Shown here: piece after piece, positions 53,708 to 60,648 of the stretch
Layout: every line of letters begins with the position of its first letter
Numbering within the stretch: the first letter of the stretch is position 1
Assembly (NCBI RefSeq): GCF_003402475.1
Contig: NZ_BFAB01000017.1
Coordinates: 1 to 64,000, forward strand
DNA length: 64,000 bases
Direction: 5' to 3'
DNA from: Mycobacterium sp. MFM001
Lineage (GTDB): Bacteria > Actinomycetota > Actinomycetes > Mycobacteriales > Mycobacteriaceae
Notes under the pieces: generated by a model
What the model saw: only the letters and a program-made list of their open reading frames with translations
What the model was told of the DNA's origin: nothing
The model's database searches: none
Translations under genes and position numbers: made by a program

Positions 53708-54606
53708 TGGCCCGCATCCACGTCGAGGTCACCCACCCGGACCGGGTGCTGTTCCCCGCAGACGACATCACCAAGGGCGACGTCGTCGACTATTACTCCG
53801 AGCTGGCGGACGTGATGGTGCCGCATCTGAAGGGCAGACCGCTTACGGTGCAGCGGTTTCCGCGCGGCATCGACGAGGCCGGCTTCATCCAGCAGGACTT
53901 CGCCGATTCGATGCCCGACTGGATGGGCGCCGCACAGGTAACCAAGGAGGACGGCACGGTGGTGCACCCGGTGGTCGAACGTCGGGAAGCACTGGTCTGG
54001 CTGGCCAATCAGAACTGCATCACGTTGCATGCCTGGCAATCTCGGCAGAACCGGCTGGACACACCGGACCTACTGGTGTTCGACCTCGACCCGTCGGGTA
54101 GCGAGTTTGCTGCCGTTCGGGCCACCGCCCGCACCGTCGCCGATGTGCTCGACGACCTCGGTTTGGTGCCGTATCTGCAGACGACCGGATCACGTGGGCT
54201 GCACGTGATGGTGCCGCTGAGCGGCAATGCCGACTTCGACACCGTTCGCCAGTTCGCCCGTGACGTCGCGGATTTGGTGGCGGCCGACGACCCCCAGCAT
54301 CGCACGGTGGAAGCCCGTAAGAACAAGCGCGGTAGTCGCGTCTATCTCGACGTCATGCGAAATGCCTACGCACAGACGGCGGTTGCGCCGTACTCGGTTT
54401 GGGCCCGCCGCGGCGCGCCGGTGGCCACCCCGCTGGAGTGGGATGAACTGAATTCGCGCGGCTTGCGTGCGGACCGGTTCACGATCCGCGACCTGCCGAA
54501 GCGGCTGGCCGGACAACGCGATCCGTGGGCGGACATGCACCGGCATGCCCGGTCGCTGACCCGCCCACGCCAACGACTGTCGAAATGGCTTGGCGCCCGT
54601 GCCTGA
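53707..54606 (+). CDS. NHEJ polymerase/primase domain protein (LigD-POL, PolD)
   Basis: This 299-residue protein is a stand-alone LigD polymerase domain of the primase-polymerase superfamily. These enzymes fill gaps and prefer ribonucleotides at broken ends. The two metal-binding aspartates lie in LLVFDLDPSG (Asp126, Asp128), the phosphate-binding segment is TTGSRGLHVMVPL, and the third aspartate is in SRVYLDVMRNAYAQTAVAPYS. ATG 53707 overlaps the ligase stop. The frame is open upstream from 53575, but that part lies within the ligase gene. Confidence 0.92.
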   Translation: MARIHVEVTHPDRVLFPADDITKGDVVDYYSELADVMVPHLKGRPLTVQRFPRGIDEAGFIQQDFADSMPDWMGAAQVTKEDGTVVHPVVERREALVWLANQNCITLHAWQSRQNRLDTPDLLVFDLDPSGSEFAAVRATARTVADVLDDLGLVPYLQTTGSRGLHVMVPLSGNADFDTVRQFARDVADLVAADDPQHRTVEARKNKRGSRVYLDVMRNAYAQTAVAPYSVWARRGAPVATPLEWDELNSRGLRADRFTIRDLPKRLAGQRDPWADMHRHARSLTRPRQRLSKWLGARA

Positions 54607-55378
54607 ACTGCCCGACGTCGAAGGCTTTCGCCGCGGGTTGGCCGACACGTTGCCCGGCCGGCGGGTGCGGCACGTCGAGGTCCGCGATGCCGGCGTGTTG
54701 CGCAACACCAGCCCCCAATCGCTGGGACGCGCACTGCGCGGCCGCCGCTTCGATGCCCCACGGCGGCACGGCAAGTGGCTGATCCTGCCGACCGACGGCC
54801 CGACGCTGCTGGTGCACAGCGGCATGACGGGCCGCCCGTACTACGCGTCCGGCAGCGACGAGCCCGACGGCCCGGTGCGGCTGGTGGTGACGCTGGATCG
54901 TGGCGAGCTGCGCTACGCGGACCTGCGCAAGCTGCGCGGGGTGTGGCTCGCCGGCGACGATGACGAGGTGGCCGGTGTGACGGGACCGCAGGGACCCGAT
55001 GCCCTGGACATCGACCTGCGGACCTTCAGGGAGGTGTTGTCCGGCCGGCGCGGCGGCCTGAAACCGGCGCTGCTGGACCAGTCCGTGATCGCTGGGCTGG
55101 GCAACTTGCTCACCGACGAAATCTGTTGGCAGGCAAGGCTGCATCCGTCCCGACCGGTCACCGCCCTTGACGCCGACGAGGTCAAGCGGATGCACGCCAC
55201 CATGCGGCGAGTGCTGCACACGGCGGTACGCCACGGCTGCGTCCCCGGGCTGCCGCGGTGGCTCACCGGCGCGCGCGACGAGCCGGACCCGAGCTGCCCG
55301 CGCTGCGGTGCACGGCTCGCCCGCGGTCGGGTCGGCGGCCGCACCACGGTGTGGTGCCCGCGCTGCCAACCTGGCTAG
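54599..55378 (+). CDS. Fpg/Nei-family DNA glycosylase
   Basis: This 259-residue base-excision enzyme starts, after the Met encoded by GTG 54599, with PELPDVEG, the Schiff-base proline and catalytic glutamate. The lysine in RRHGKWLIL and the H2TH segment KPALLDQSVIAGLGNLLTDE are intact. The C-terminal zinc finger has four cysteines (CPRC and CPRC). The start at 54599 is fixed by the need for Pro2; it lies 8 bases inside the PolD gene. Which lesion it cuts, 8-oxoguanine or oxidised pyrimidines, cannot be told. It completes a ligase-polymerase-glycosylase operon. Confidence 0.93.
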   Translation: MPELPDVEGFRRGLADTLPGRRVRHVEVRDAGVLRNTSPQSLGRALRGRRFDAPRRHGKWLILPTDGPTLLVHSGMTGRPYYASGSDEPDGPVRLVVTLDRGELRYADLRKLRGVWLAGDDDEVAGVTGPQGPDALDIDLRTFREVLSGRRGGLKPALLDQSVIAGLGNLLTDEICWQARLHPSRPVTALDADEVKRMHATMRRVLHTAVRHGCVPGLPRWLTGARDEPDPSCPRCGARLARGRVGGRTTVWCPRCQPG

Positions 55379-55427
55379 CCGGCAAAAGCATCTTCTTCAT
55401 GCAATAGGTGGCAGTAATGTGGCAGTC

Positions 55428-55838
55428 ATGAGCTCCACCAAGCGCAAATGGATGGCGATTACCGCTGTGACGGTCGCAGCCGTCGGCCCACAGTTAACTC
55501 CGGCGACCGCGTCTGCCGACCTGCACAACGTCACCTACATCGCCCGTATCGACGGAGTTGCCCCTGGCGGGCAGGCCACCTTCCGTATCCACGACAACGA
55601 GACCAGCAGCACCGGGCTGAGCTCGGTGCCCGGAAACGCCTTCGAGGCGAATACCGTCCTGGCCGACCCGAGCAAGGCAGGCATGCAAGTCTCGGTGCCG
55701 TGGCCGTATTCGGCGAACGTCCATTGCGAGATCGACGTCGACGACAACGTCGCCGCGCAAGTCGACCAGTCCATCGGGCTGACGCTGGCCAACAACGACC
55801 CCAACCGGGTGGTGTCCTGCGGCGCGCCGCTGACGTAA
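55428..55838 (+). CDS. Small exported protein, function unknown
   Basis: This 136-residue protein has a signal peptide: a basic start (KRKW), a hydrophobic stretch MAITAVTVAAVGPQLTPA and a likely cut after ASA near residue 30. The mature part of about 105 residues is beta-rich, with VTYIARIDGVAPGGQATFRI, and has two cysteines (VHCEIDV and VVSCGAP) that could form a disulphide. Small mycobacterial secreted proteins of this kind are common, but I do not recognise a named family. A short direct repeat GGCAGT(A/C)ATG precedes the start. It ends 4 bases before the convergent coaE gene. Confidence 0.78.
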   Translation: MSSTKRKWMAITAVTVAAVGPQLTPATASADLHNVTYIARIDGVAPGGQATFRIHDNETSSTGLSSVPGNAFEANTVLADPSKAGMQVSVPWPYSANVHCEIDVDDNVAAQVDQSIGLTLANNDPNRVVSCGAPLT

Positions 55839-55842
55839 CCGG

Positions 55843-56946
55843 TTAAGGCCGCCAGCCCGTCGCGTCGGCCCACTCCCACGCGCGACGGTAAGTGTCCTGA
55901 AAGGAATCCGGCATGTCGGGGTTGGCGCGAAGCCAGTCCACCAGCAGCAGGGCGTACTGCTGATTGGGCCAACCGTCGACCCGCAGATGAACACCGGCCG
56001 GGCGGCCAGGATCGGCGGAGCCATGAATTCGCTTGCGCCACAATGCAGGATCGTCGGCAAGCGGCGGCGTGTCCGTGGTGATGTCGTCGACGCGGGGATA
56101 ACCCGCCGACAACAGCGGCCCGGCGAGTTCGTCGGCGACCGCCAATGATTCGACCGTGACTTGGATGTCGATGACGTCCTTGGCGGCAAGACCGGGCACC
56201 GCCGTGGGCCCGGTGTGGTCGACCCGCAACGCTTTTGCGCCGCACGCGGCCTTGAGCCGCGCGACGATGCGCCGGCCCTGCTCGACCCAGGCCGGGTCGG
56301 CCGGCACGACCTGCACCGGCGCTTCGACCACCCGGCCTGCGCTGAGATTATGCGCGAACGGCACGATCCGGTCGTTCCACACCTCGCGGGCCCGCTGGGC
56401 CAACTCCTCCGGTGTACCGGCATTGTCAAGCCACACATCGGCGACAGCGTGACGCTGCTCGTCGTCGGCCTGCGCGGCGATGCGGGCGCGGGCGTCGTCT
56501 TCGGCCATGCCGCGTTGTTCGACGAGTCGCCGCACCCGCACCTCGGCGTCGGCGTGCACGACGACAATGAGCGGGAACAACGGCGCCATCTGCGACTCCA
56601 CCAACAGCGGAATGTCTTCGACGACGACGGCGTCGTCGGGCACGGACGCGATGATCTCGGCGCGGCGCTTGCCGACCAGCGGGTGCACGATCCCGTTGAG
56701 TGTCTTACGGCTTTCGTCGTCACCGAATGCCTTGGCCGCCAACGTCGGCCGATCCAGCGAGCCATCTGGCTGCAGAATGTCCTCACCGAACGCGTCGACT
56801 AAAGCAGCCAGCCCTTCGGTGCCGGGTTCGACCACCTCGCGGGCGATCACGTCGGCGTCGACGATGACTCCACCGCATTGCTCGAAAGTGGCGGTTACCG
56901 AAGACTTCCCGGCACCAATCCCTCCGGTCAGCCCGATCCGAAGCAT
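55843..56946 (-). CDS. coaE: Dephospho-CoA kinase fused to a GrpB/UPF0157 domain
   Basis: This 367-residue protein catalyses the last step of coenzyme A synthesis. The kinase domain (1-200) begins LRIGLTGGIGAGKSS with the P-loop and includes VVEDIPLLVES and RQRGMAEDDARARIAAQ-type lid sequence. The C-terminal domain (about 205-367, VVPADPAWVEQGRRIVARLK and VDHTGPTAVPGLAAKDVIDI) is GrpB/UPF0157, a nucleotidyltransferase-like fold. This fusion is known from M. tuberculosis, where the extra domain affects folding. ATG 56946 is chosen; the open frame before it overlaps rpsA out of register with the family. Confidence 0.95.
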   Translation of the reverse strand: MLRIGLTGGIGAGKSSVTATFEQCGGVIVDADVIAREVVEPGTEGLAALVDAFGEDILQPDGSLDRPTLAAKAFGDDESRKTLNGIVHPLVGKRRAEIIASVPDDAVVVEDIPLLVESQMAPLFPLIVVVHADAEVRVRRLVEQRGMAEDDARARIAAQADDEQRHAVADVWLDNAGTPEELAQRAREVWNDRIVPFAHNLSAGRVVEAPVQVVPADPAWVEQGRRIVARLKAACGAKALRVDHTGPTAVPGLAAKDVIDIQVTVESLAVADELAGPLLSAGYPRVDDITTDTPPLADDPALWRKRIHGSADPGRPAGVHLRVDGWPNQQYALLLVDWLRANPDMPDSFQDTYRRAWEWADATGWRP

Positions 56947-56956
56947 CGTCGCCGGG

Positions 56957-58393
56957 CTAGGCGCTGCCGGCGAGCTTCTCCCGCAGCGCGGCGAGTTGCG
57001 CGTCGCTGGCCAGCGAACCGCCCTGCTGCTCCTCGGACTGCGTCCCGTTGGCGGGCGCATGCTCGGCTTCGGCGTGCTCGGCGGCGGCGAACTTCTCCAT
57101 CTGCGCGGTGTGCATCTTGTGCCGGCGCTCGGCCTCGGCGTAGCGGGCCTCCCACTCGGCGCGCTGCGTGTCGAAACCCTCGAGCCACTCGTTGGTTTCG
57201 GGGTCGAAGCCCTCCGGGAAGATGTAGTTGCCCTGCTCGTCGTAGGAATCGGCCATGCCGTACTTGGCCGGGTCGAACTCCTCGGTGTAGTCCTCGTTGG
57301 CCTGCTTGAGGCTCAACGAGATCCGGCGCCGCTCCAGGTCGATGTCGATGACCTTGACCATCGCGTCGTCGCCGACGGCCACCACCTGGTCGGGCACCTC
57401 GACGTGACGCTCGGCCAGCTCGGAGATGTGCACCAGGCCCTCGATGCCCTCCTCGACGCGGACGAACGCACCGAACGGCACCAGCTTGGTGACCTTACCG
57501 GGCACGATCTGGCCGATAGCGTGGGTGCGGGCGAAGTGCCGCCACGGGTCTTCCTGGGTTGCCTTGAGTGACAACGAAACCCGCTCGCGGTCCATGTCGA
57601 CGTCGAGCACCTCGACGGTGACCTCGTCGCCCACCTGCACCACCTCGGACGGGTGATCGATGTGCTTCCAACTCAATTCGGAGACGTGCACCAGGCCGTC
57701 GACCCCGCCGAGGTCGACGAACGCGCCGAAGTTGACGATCGAGCTCACCACACCCTTGCGGATGGCGCCCTTCTGCAGCTGGTTGAGGAACTCGCTGCGC
57801 ACCTCGGACTGCGTCTGCTCCAGCCAGGCGCGGCGGGACAGCACCACGTTGTTGCGGTTCTTGTCCAGCTCGATGATCTTGGCTTCGATCTCCTTGCCGA
57901 TGTACGGCTGCAGGTCGCGCACCCGGCGCATCTCGACCAGCGAGGCGGGCAGGAAGCCACGCAGCCCGATGTCGAGGATCAGGCCGCCCTTGACGACCTC
58001 GATGACGGTGCCCTTGACGGCCTCGTCCTTCTCCTTGAGCGCCTCGATTGTGCCCCACGCGCGCTCGTACTGTGCGCGCTTCTTGGACAGGATCAGCCGG
58101 CCTTCTTTGTCCTCTTTGGTGAGGACCAGCGCCTCGACTTTGTCGCCGACGGACACCACTTCGTTGGGGTCGACGTCGTGCTTGATGGACAGCTCGCGGG
58201 AGGGAATGACCCCCTCGGTCTTGTAGCCGATGTCGAGCAGGACCTCGTCCCGGTCAACCTTGACTATGGTCCCTTCGACGATGTCGCCATCGTTGAAGTA
58301 TTTGATTGTTTTGTCGATGGCGGCGAGAAAGTCCTCGCTCGAGCCGATGTCGTTGACGGCTACTTGGGGCGAGGTGACGGTGGGACTCGGCAT
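56957..58393 (-). CDS. rpsA: 30S ribosomal protein S1
   Basis: This 478-residue protein binds mRNA on the small subunit. Four S1 RNA-binding repeats can be followed: GDIVEGTIVKVDRDEVLLDIG (about 35-105), GTVIEVVKGGLILDIG (about 122-190), KGVVSSIVNFGAFVDLGG (about 205-275) and GKVTKLVPFGAFVRVEEG (about 290-360). The remaining 115 residues are acidic and unstructured, which is typical of mycobacteria. coaE follows after 10 bases. A leader of about 100 bases without a gene separates it from the carotenoid oxygenase gene upstream. Confidence 0.97.
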   Translation of the reverse strand: MPSPTVTSPQVAVNDIGSSEDFLAAIDKTIKYFNDGDIVEGTIVKVDRDEVLLDIGYKTEGVIPSRELSIKHDVDPNEVVSVGDKVEALVLTKEDKEGRLILSKKRAQYERAWGTIEALKEKDEAVKGTVIEVVKGGLILDIGLRGFLPASLVEMRRVRDLQPYIGKEIEAKIIELDKNRNNVVLSRRAWLEQTQSEVRSEFLNQLQKGAIRKGVVSSIVNFGAFVDLGGVDGLVHVSELSWKHIDHPSEVVQVGDEVTVEVLDVDMDRERVSLSLKATQEDPWRHFARTHAIGQIVPGKVTKLVPFGAFVRVEEGIEGLVHISELAERHVEVPDQVVAVGDDAMVKVIDIDLERRRISLSLKQANEDYTEEFDPAKYGMADSYDEQGNYIFPEGFDPETNEWLEGFDTQRAEWEARYAEAERRHKMHTAQMEKFAAAEHAEAEHAPANGTQSEEQQGGSLASDAQLAALREKLAGSA

Positions 58394-58496
58394 ATGGGGG
58401 GTTGCTCCGGACAGGTTTGGTCGTAGGGACAGTTGTTGAGTTACCCGTCGAGGCTACTCGACTGTGCTCACGCTGGCCAAACCCGACCCGGCACGT

Positions 58497-59999
58497 TTAG
58501 CCCGCCCGGCGCGCGACTCGGCTGGTGAACGCGCCGTGGTAGCTCATCGGCACGTGAAACGGCAGCCATGCCTCGGCGATCGGCCCGTCGTCGACATGGG
58601 CCGCGTCAAGCACCATCAACCTGCTGCGATGCTGCGATTCGTCGTATCCGACGGTGAGCAGCCAGCCGTCGTCCTCCGCGGTGCCGCCGGGTCGCGGCAC
58701 AAACGTCGGCTCCACCAGCATCTGGCCTGCCGGGCAGAAGGCCTGAACCGCGCCGGCACGGTGGTCGATCCGCGCGACCCCTTGGCCCTGAAACCGGCCC
58801 GGATCCTGCACCGCCACGTAGGAAACCGTGTGCGGCATCGTCGAGCGCCGATGGTCGATCTGCGGAAACTCGCAGCCGAAGTCGGCCAGCGGCTCTCGGG
58901 TCACCGCGCCGGAAGGCGTGATCCGAAACCGGGTCAGCACCACGGCGTCCTCGATCGTTCCGTAGCCGTCGAGTTGCGCGATGTCCGAGCGGATGTGCGC
59001 GGTGTAGTTCTTCATGCCGTCGTAGGACTGCGGCGAAAAGCGGGGCAGTTCGACGACGACGTCGTCGCCGTCGTCGTAGGCGTTGGTGAAATGCCAGTGG
59101 TAGAACGGTTCGGTTTCGACCACCCGGACCCTGCTTCCGTCGCGCGGGGCAAGCACGAAGTACGACGGCGTATCGGGCTTGAAACGCATGGAATCCCAAT
59201 AGGATTGGTATCCGGTCAGCGCCCACGGGTTGATCCGCAGCGGCGACACCACAAAGATCGCGTACCGCCGCGTCAGTGCCATGTCGTGCACCACGCCCAT
59301 CCCCGGCAGCGGCACCGCGCGCAGGTAACGGGTCACGCCGTCGGCACCGGTTTCGTAGAGCCGCAGCCGAACCCGGGGCACCGCCTCCGCGAGCAGGTCG
59401 CGCAGCCGCATCCCGCGGATGTCGATGCGCGGAAGGTACGGGTCGAAGCCGAAGTTGACCTTGGTATTGGCGATCGGGTCGTAGGTGTAGTGCGCCGAAT
59501 ACGCGCCGATCGGCCCCTTGAGCGCCCCGCCCAGGCTGCACAGGCCGCGGGTGTCCAGGCTGTCGAGATCCAGCTCATGCGGACGCCCGCCTTCCCACAG
59601 CGCCAGCAGTAGGCCGGGGTTGACCATCACGCTGGTGTTGGCTGTGTTGGCCGGCGGGCGAAGCGCATTACCCAGCAGGCCGCCGCGGCGCTGGTAGGCG
59701 AACCCGCGGTCGACCAGGTGTCCGGCCGCGGTCGACCTCAGATAGTGCTTGGTGCGGACGAACCGGTTGCGGAAGCGCACTCCCGAGCCGTCCAGCACGA
59801 ACGCGCTGACCATCCCGTCGGCGTCAAAAACGCTTTCCACCTGCTCAGGCCCGAGGTTCCAGCGGCCGGATCCGTTGCGGTACAGGGTGCCGACGAGGCC
59901 GTCGGGCAACGTGCCGGTGATTTCGGTCACGTCGACGTCGCATTCGCCGTGGATGCTTTCCCAATAGCGGGAGGGGGCTTGAACGTCTGCCAGGACCAT
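58497..59999 (-). CDS. Carotenoid cleavage oxygenase (RPE65 family, Rv0654-like)
   Basis: This 500-residue iron enzyme of the carotenoid oxygenase family cleaves double bonds of carotenoids or stilbenes. The seven-bladed propeller's four iron-binding histidines are represented in AHYTYDPIAN (near 170), VVHDMALTRRY (near 235), FYHWHFTNAYDDG (near 300) and the C-terminal MSYHGAF. TB Rv0654 makes retinal from carotenoids in vitro. Its promoter lies in the end of the upstream tetR gene: TTGACA (60031-60036), 18 bases, CAGACT (60007-60012), then ATG after 7 bases. It is likely repressed by that regulator. I do not recall this gene between rpsA and polA in M. tuberculosis. Confidence 0.92.
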   Translation of the reverse strand: MVLADVQAPSRYWESIHGECDVDVTEITGTLPDGLVGTLYRNGSGRWNLGPEQVESVFDADGMVSAFVLDGSGVRFRNRFVRTKHYLRSTAAGHLVDRGFAYQRRGGLLGNALRPPANTANTSVMVNPGLLLALWEGGRPHELDLDSLDTRGLCSLGGALKGPIGAYSAHYTYDPIANTKVNFGFDPYLPRIDIRGMRLRDLLAEAVPRVRLRLYETGADGVTRYLRAVPLPGMGVVHDMALTRRYAIFVVSPLRINPWALTGYQSYWDSMRFKPDTPSYFVLAPRDGSRVRVVETEPFYHWHFTNAYDDGDDVVVELPRFSPQSYDGMKNYTAHIRSDIAQLDGYGTIEDAVVLTRFRITPSGAVTREPLADFGCEFPQIDHRRSTMPHTVSYVAVQDPGRFQGQGVARIDHRAGAVQAFCPAGQMLVEPTFVPRPGGTAEDDGWLLTVGYDESQHRSRLMVLDAAHVDDGPIAEAWLPFHVPMSYHGAFTSRVARRAG

Positions 60000-60002
60000 A
60001 AA

Positions 60003-60015
60003 AGACAGTCTGTCT
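60003..60015 (-). promoter_or_regulatory. Inverted repeat over the oxygenase promoter (probable TetR operator)
   Basis: AGACAG-A-CTGTCT on the minus strand is a perfect 6-bp inverted repeat about a central base. It covers CAGACT (60007-60012), the -10 element that is paired with TTGACA at 60031-60036, and it lies between the tetR stop and the oxygenase start. This position fits repression by the neighbouring TetR protein. Confidence 0.65.
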
Positions 60016-60016
60016 A

Positions 60017-60646
60017 TTATGGTTGGCTGCTGTCAATACTCCGGATGTCGTCAGCTTTGAACGGCAGCGCCGCACCCCCGTCCCAGCACAGCGCCGTCAG
60101 GTGCTCGACGAGTGCCTCGCGCGATATGGTCCCGGTCCGGCACCACCATTCGGCGGCGGCCACCGCCGATCCCACGATGGCCCGCGACCAGGGGGCGGCC
60201 GCCAGCCGTGCATGGTCGGAGTCGAACGCTGTCGCCAACATCTGCTCTACCGCGGCCGCGAGCTGCTCGAAGACACTGGCCGACGGGTCGCCGCTCAGCG
60301 CCCGGTAGAGGTTGGGCTCGGCGTGCATCCATGCGCAGATGACATCGAAGAACAACGCCATCCGCTGCCGAAGGTCGGTGGAACCCGCTGCGCGCGTGGT
60401 GATTTCACCGAGTAGGCGCTGCGCGGTGCGTTGACTCAGCGCCGCCAGCAGCGCGTCGCGATTCGGGTACATGGCATAGACCGCGGACCGAACGAAGCCG
60501 GCTTCGGCGGCCACCTCAGTGAGTCCAACGCCCGGCCCTTTCGCGCGGATCGCCCGCTCGGCCGCGTCGAGCAGCGCGGCGCGACGCTCGTCGGGGTCCA
60601 CCCGGGAACCGGCCGGGCGGCCGCGACTGCGCTTGACCGGGCGCAT
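60017..60646 (-). CDS. TetR-family regulator next to the carotenoid oxygenase (Rv0653c-like)
   Basis: This 209-residue regulator has the TetR helix-turn-helix RRAALLDAAERAIRAKG followed by GLTEVAAEAGFVRSAVYAMYPNRDALL. The C-terminal domain has several aromatic residues (ICAWMHAEPNLY, AAEWWCRTG) consistent with a hydrophobic ligand such as a carotenoid product, which is inference. ATG 60646 comes 2 bases after the polA stop; the earlier open frame lies within polA. It should bind the repeat at 60003-60015. In M. tuberculosis a TetR gene also adjoins Rv0654, there in divergent orientation as I recall. Confidence 0.88.
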   Translation of the reverse strand: MRPVKRSRGRPAGSRVDPDERRAALLDAAERAIRAKGPGVGLTEVAAEAGFVRSAVYAMYPNRDALLAALSQRTAQRLLGEITTRAAGSTDLRQRMALFFDVICAWMHAEPNLYRALSGDPSASVFEQLAAAVEQMLATAFDSDHARLAAAPWSRAIVGSAVAAAEWWCRTGTISREALVEHLTALCWDGGAALPFKADDIRSIDSSQP

Positions 60647-60648
60647 GG

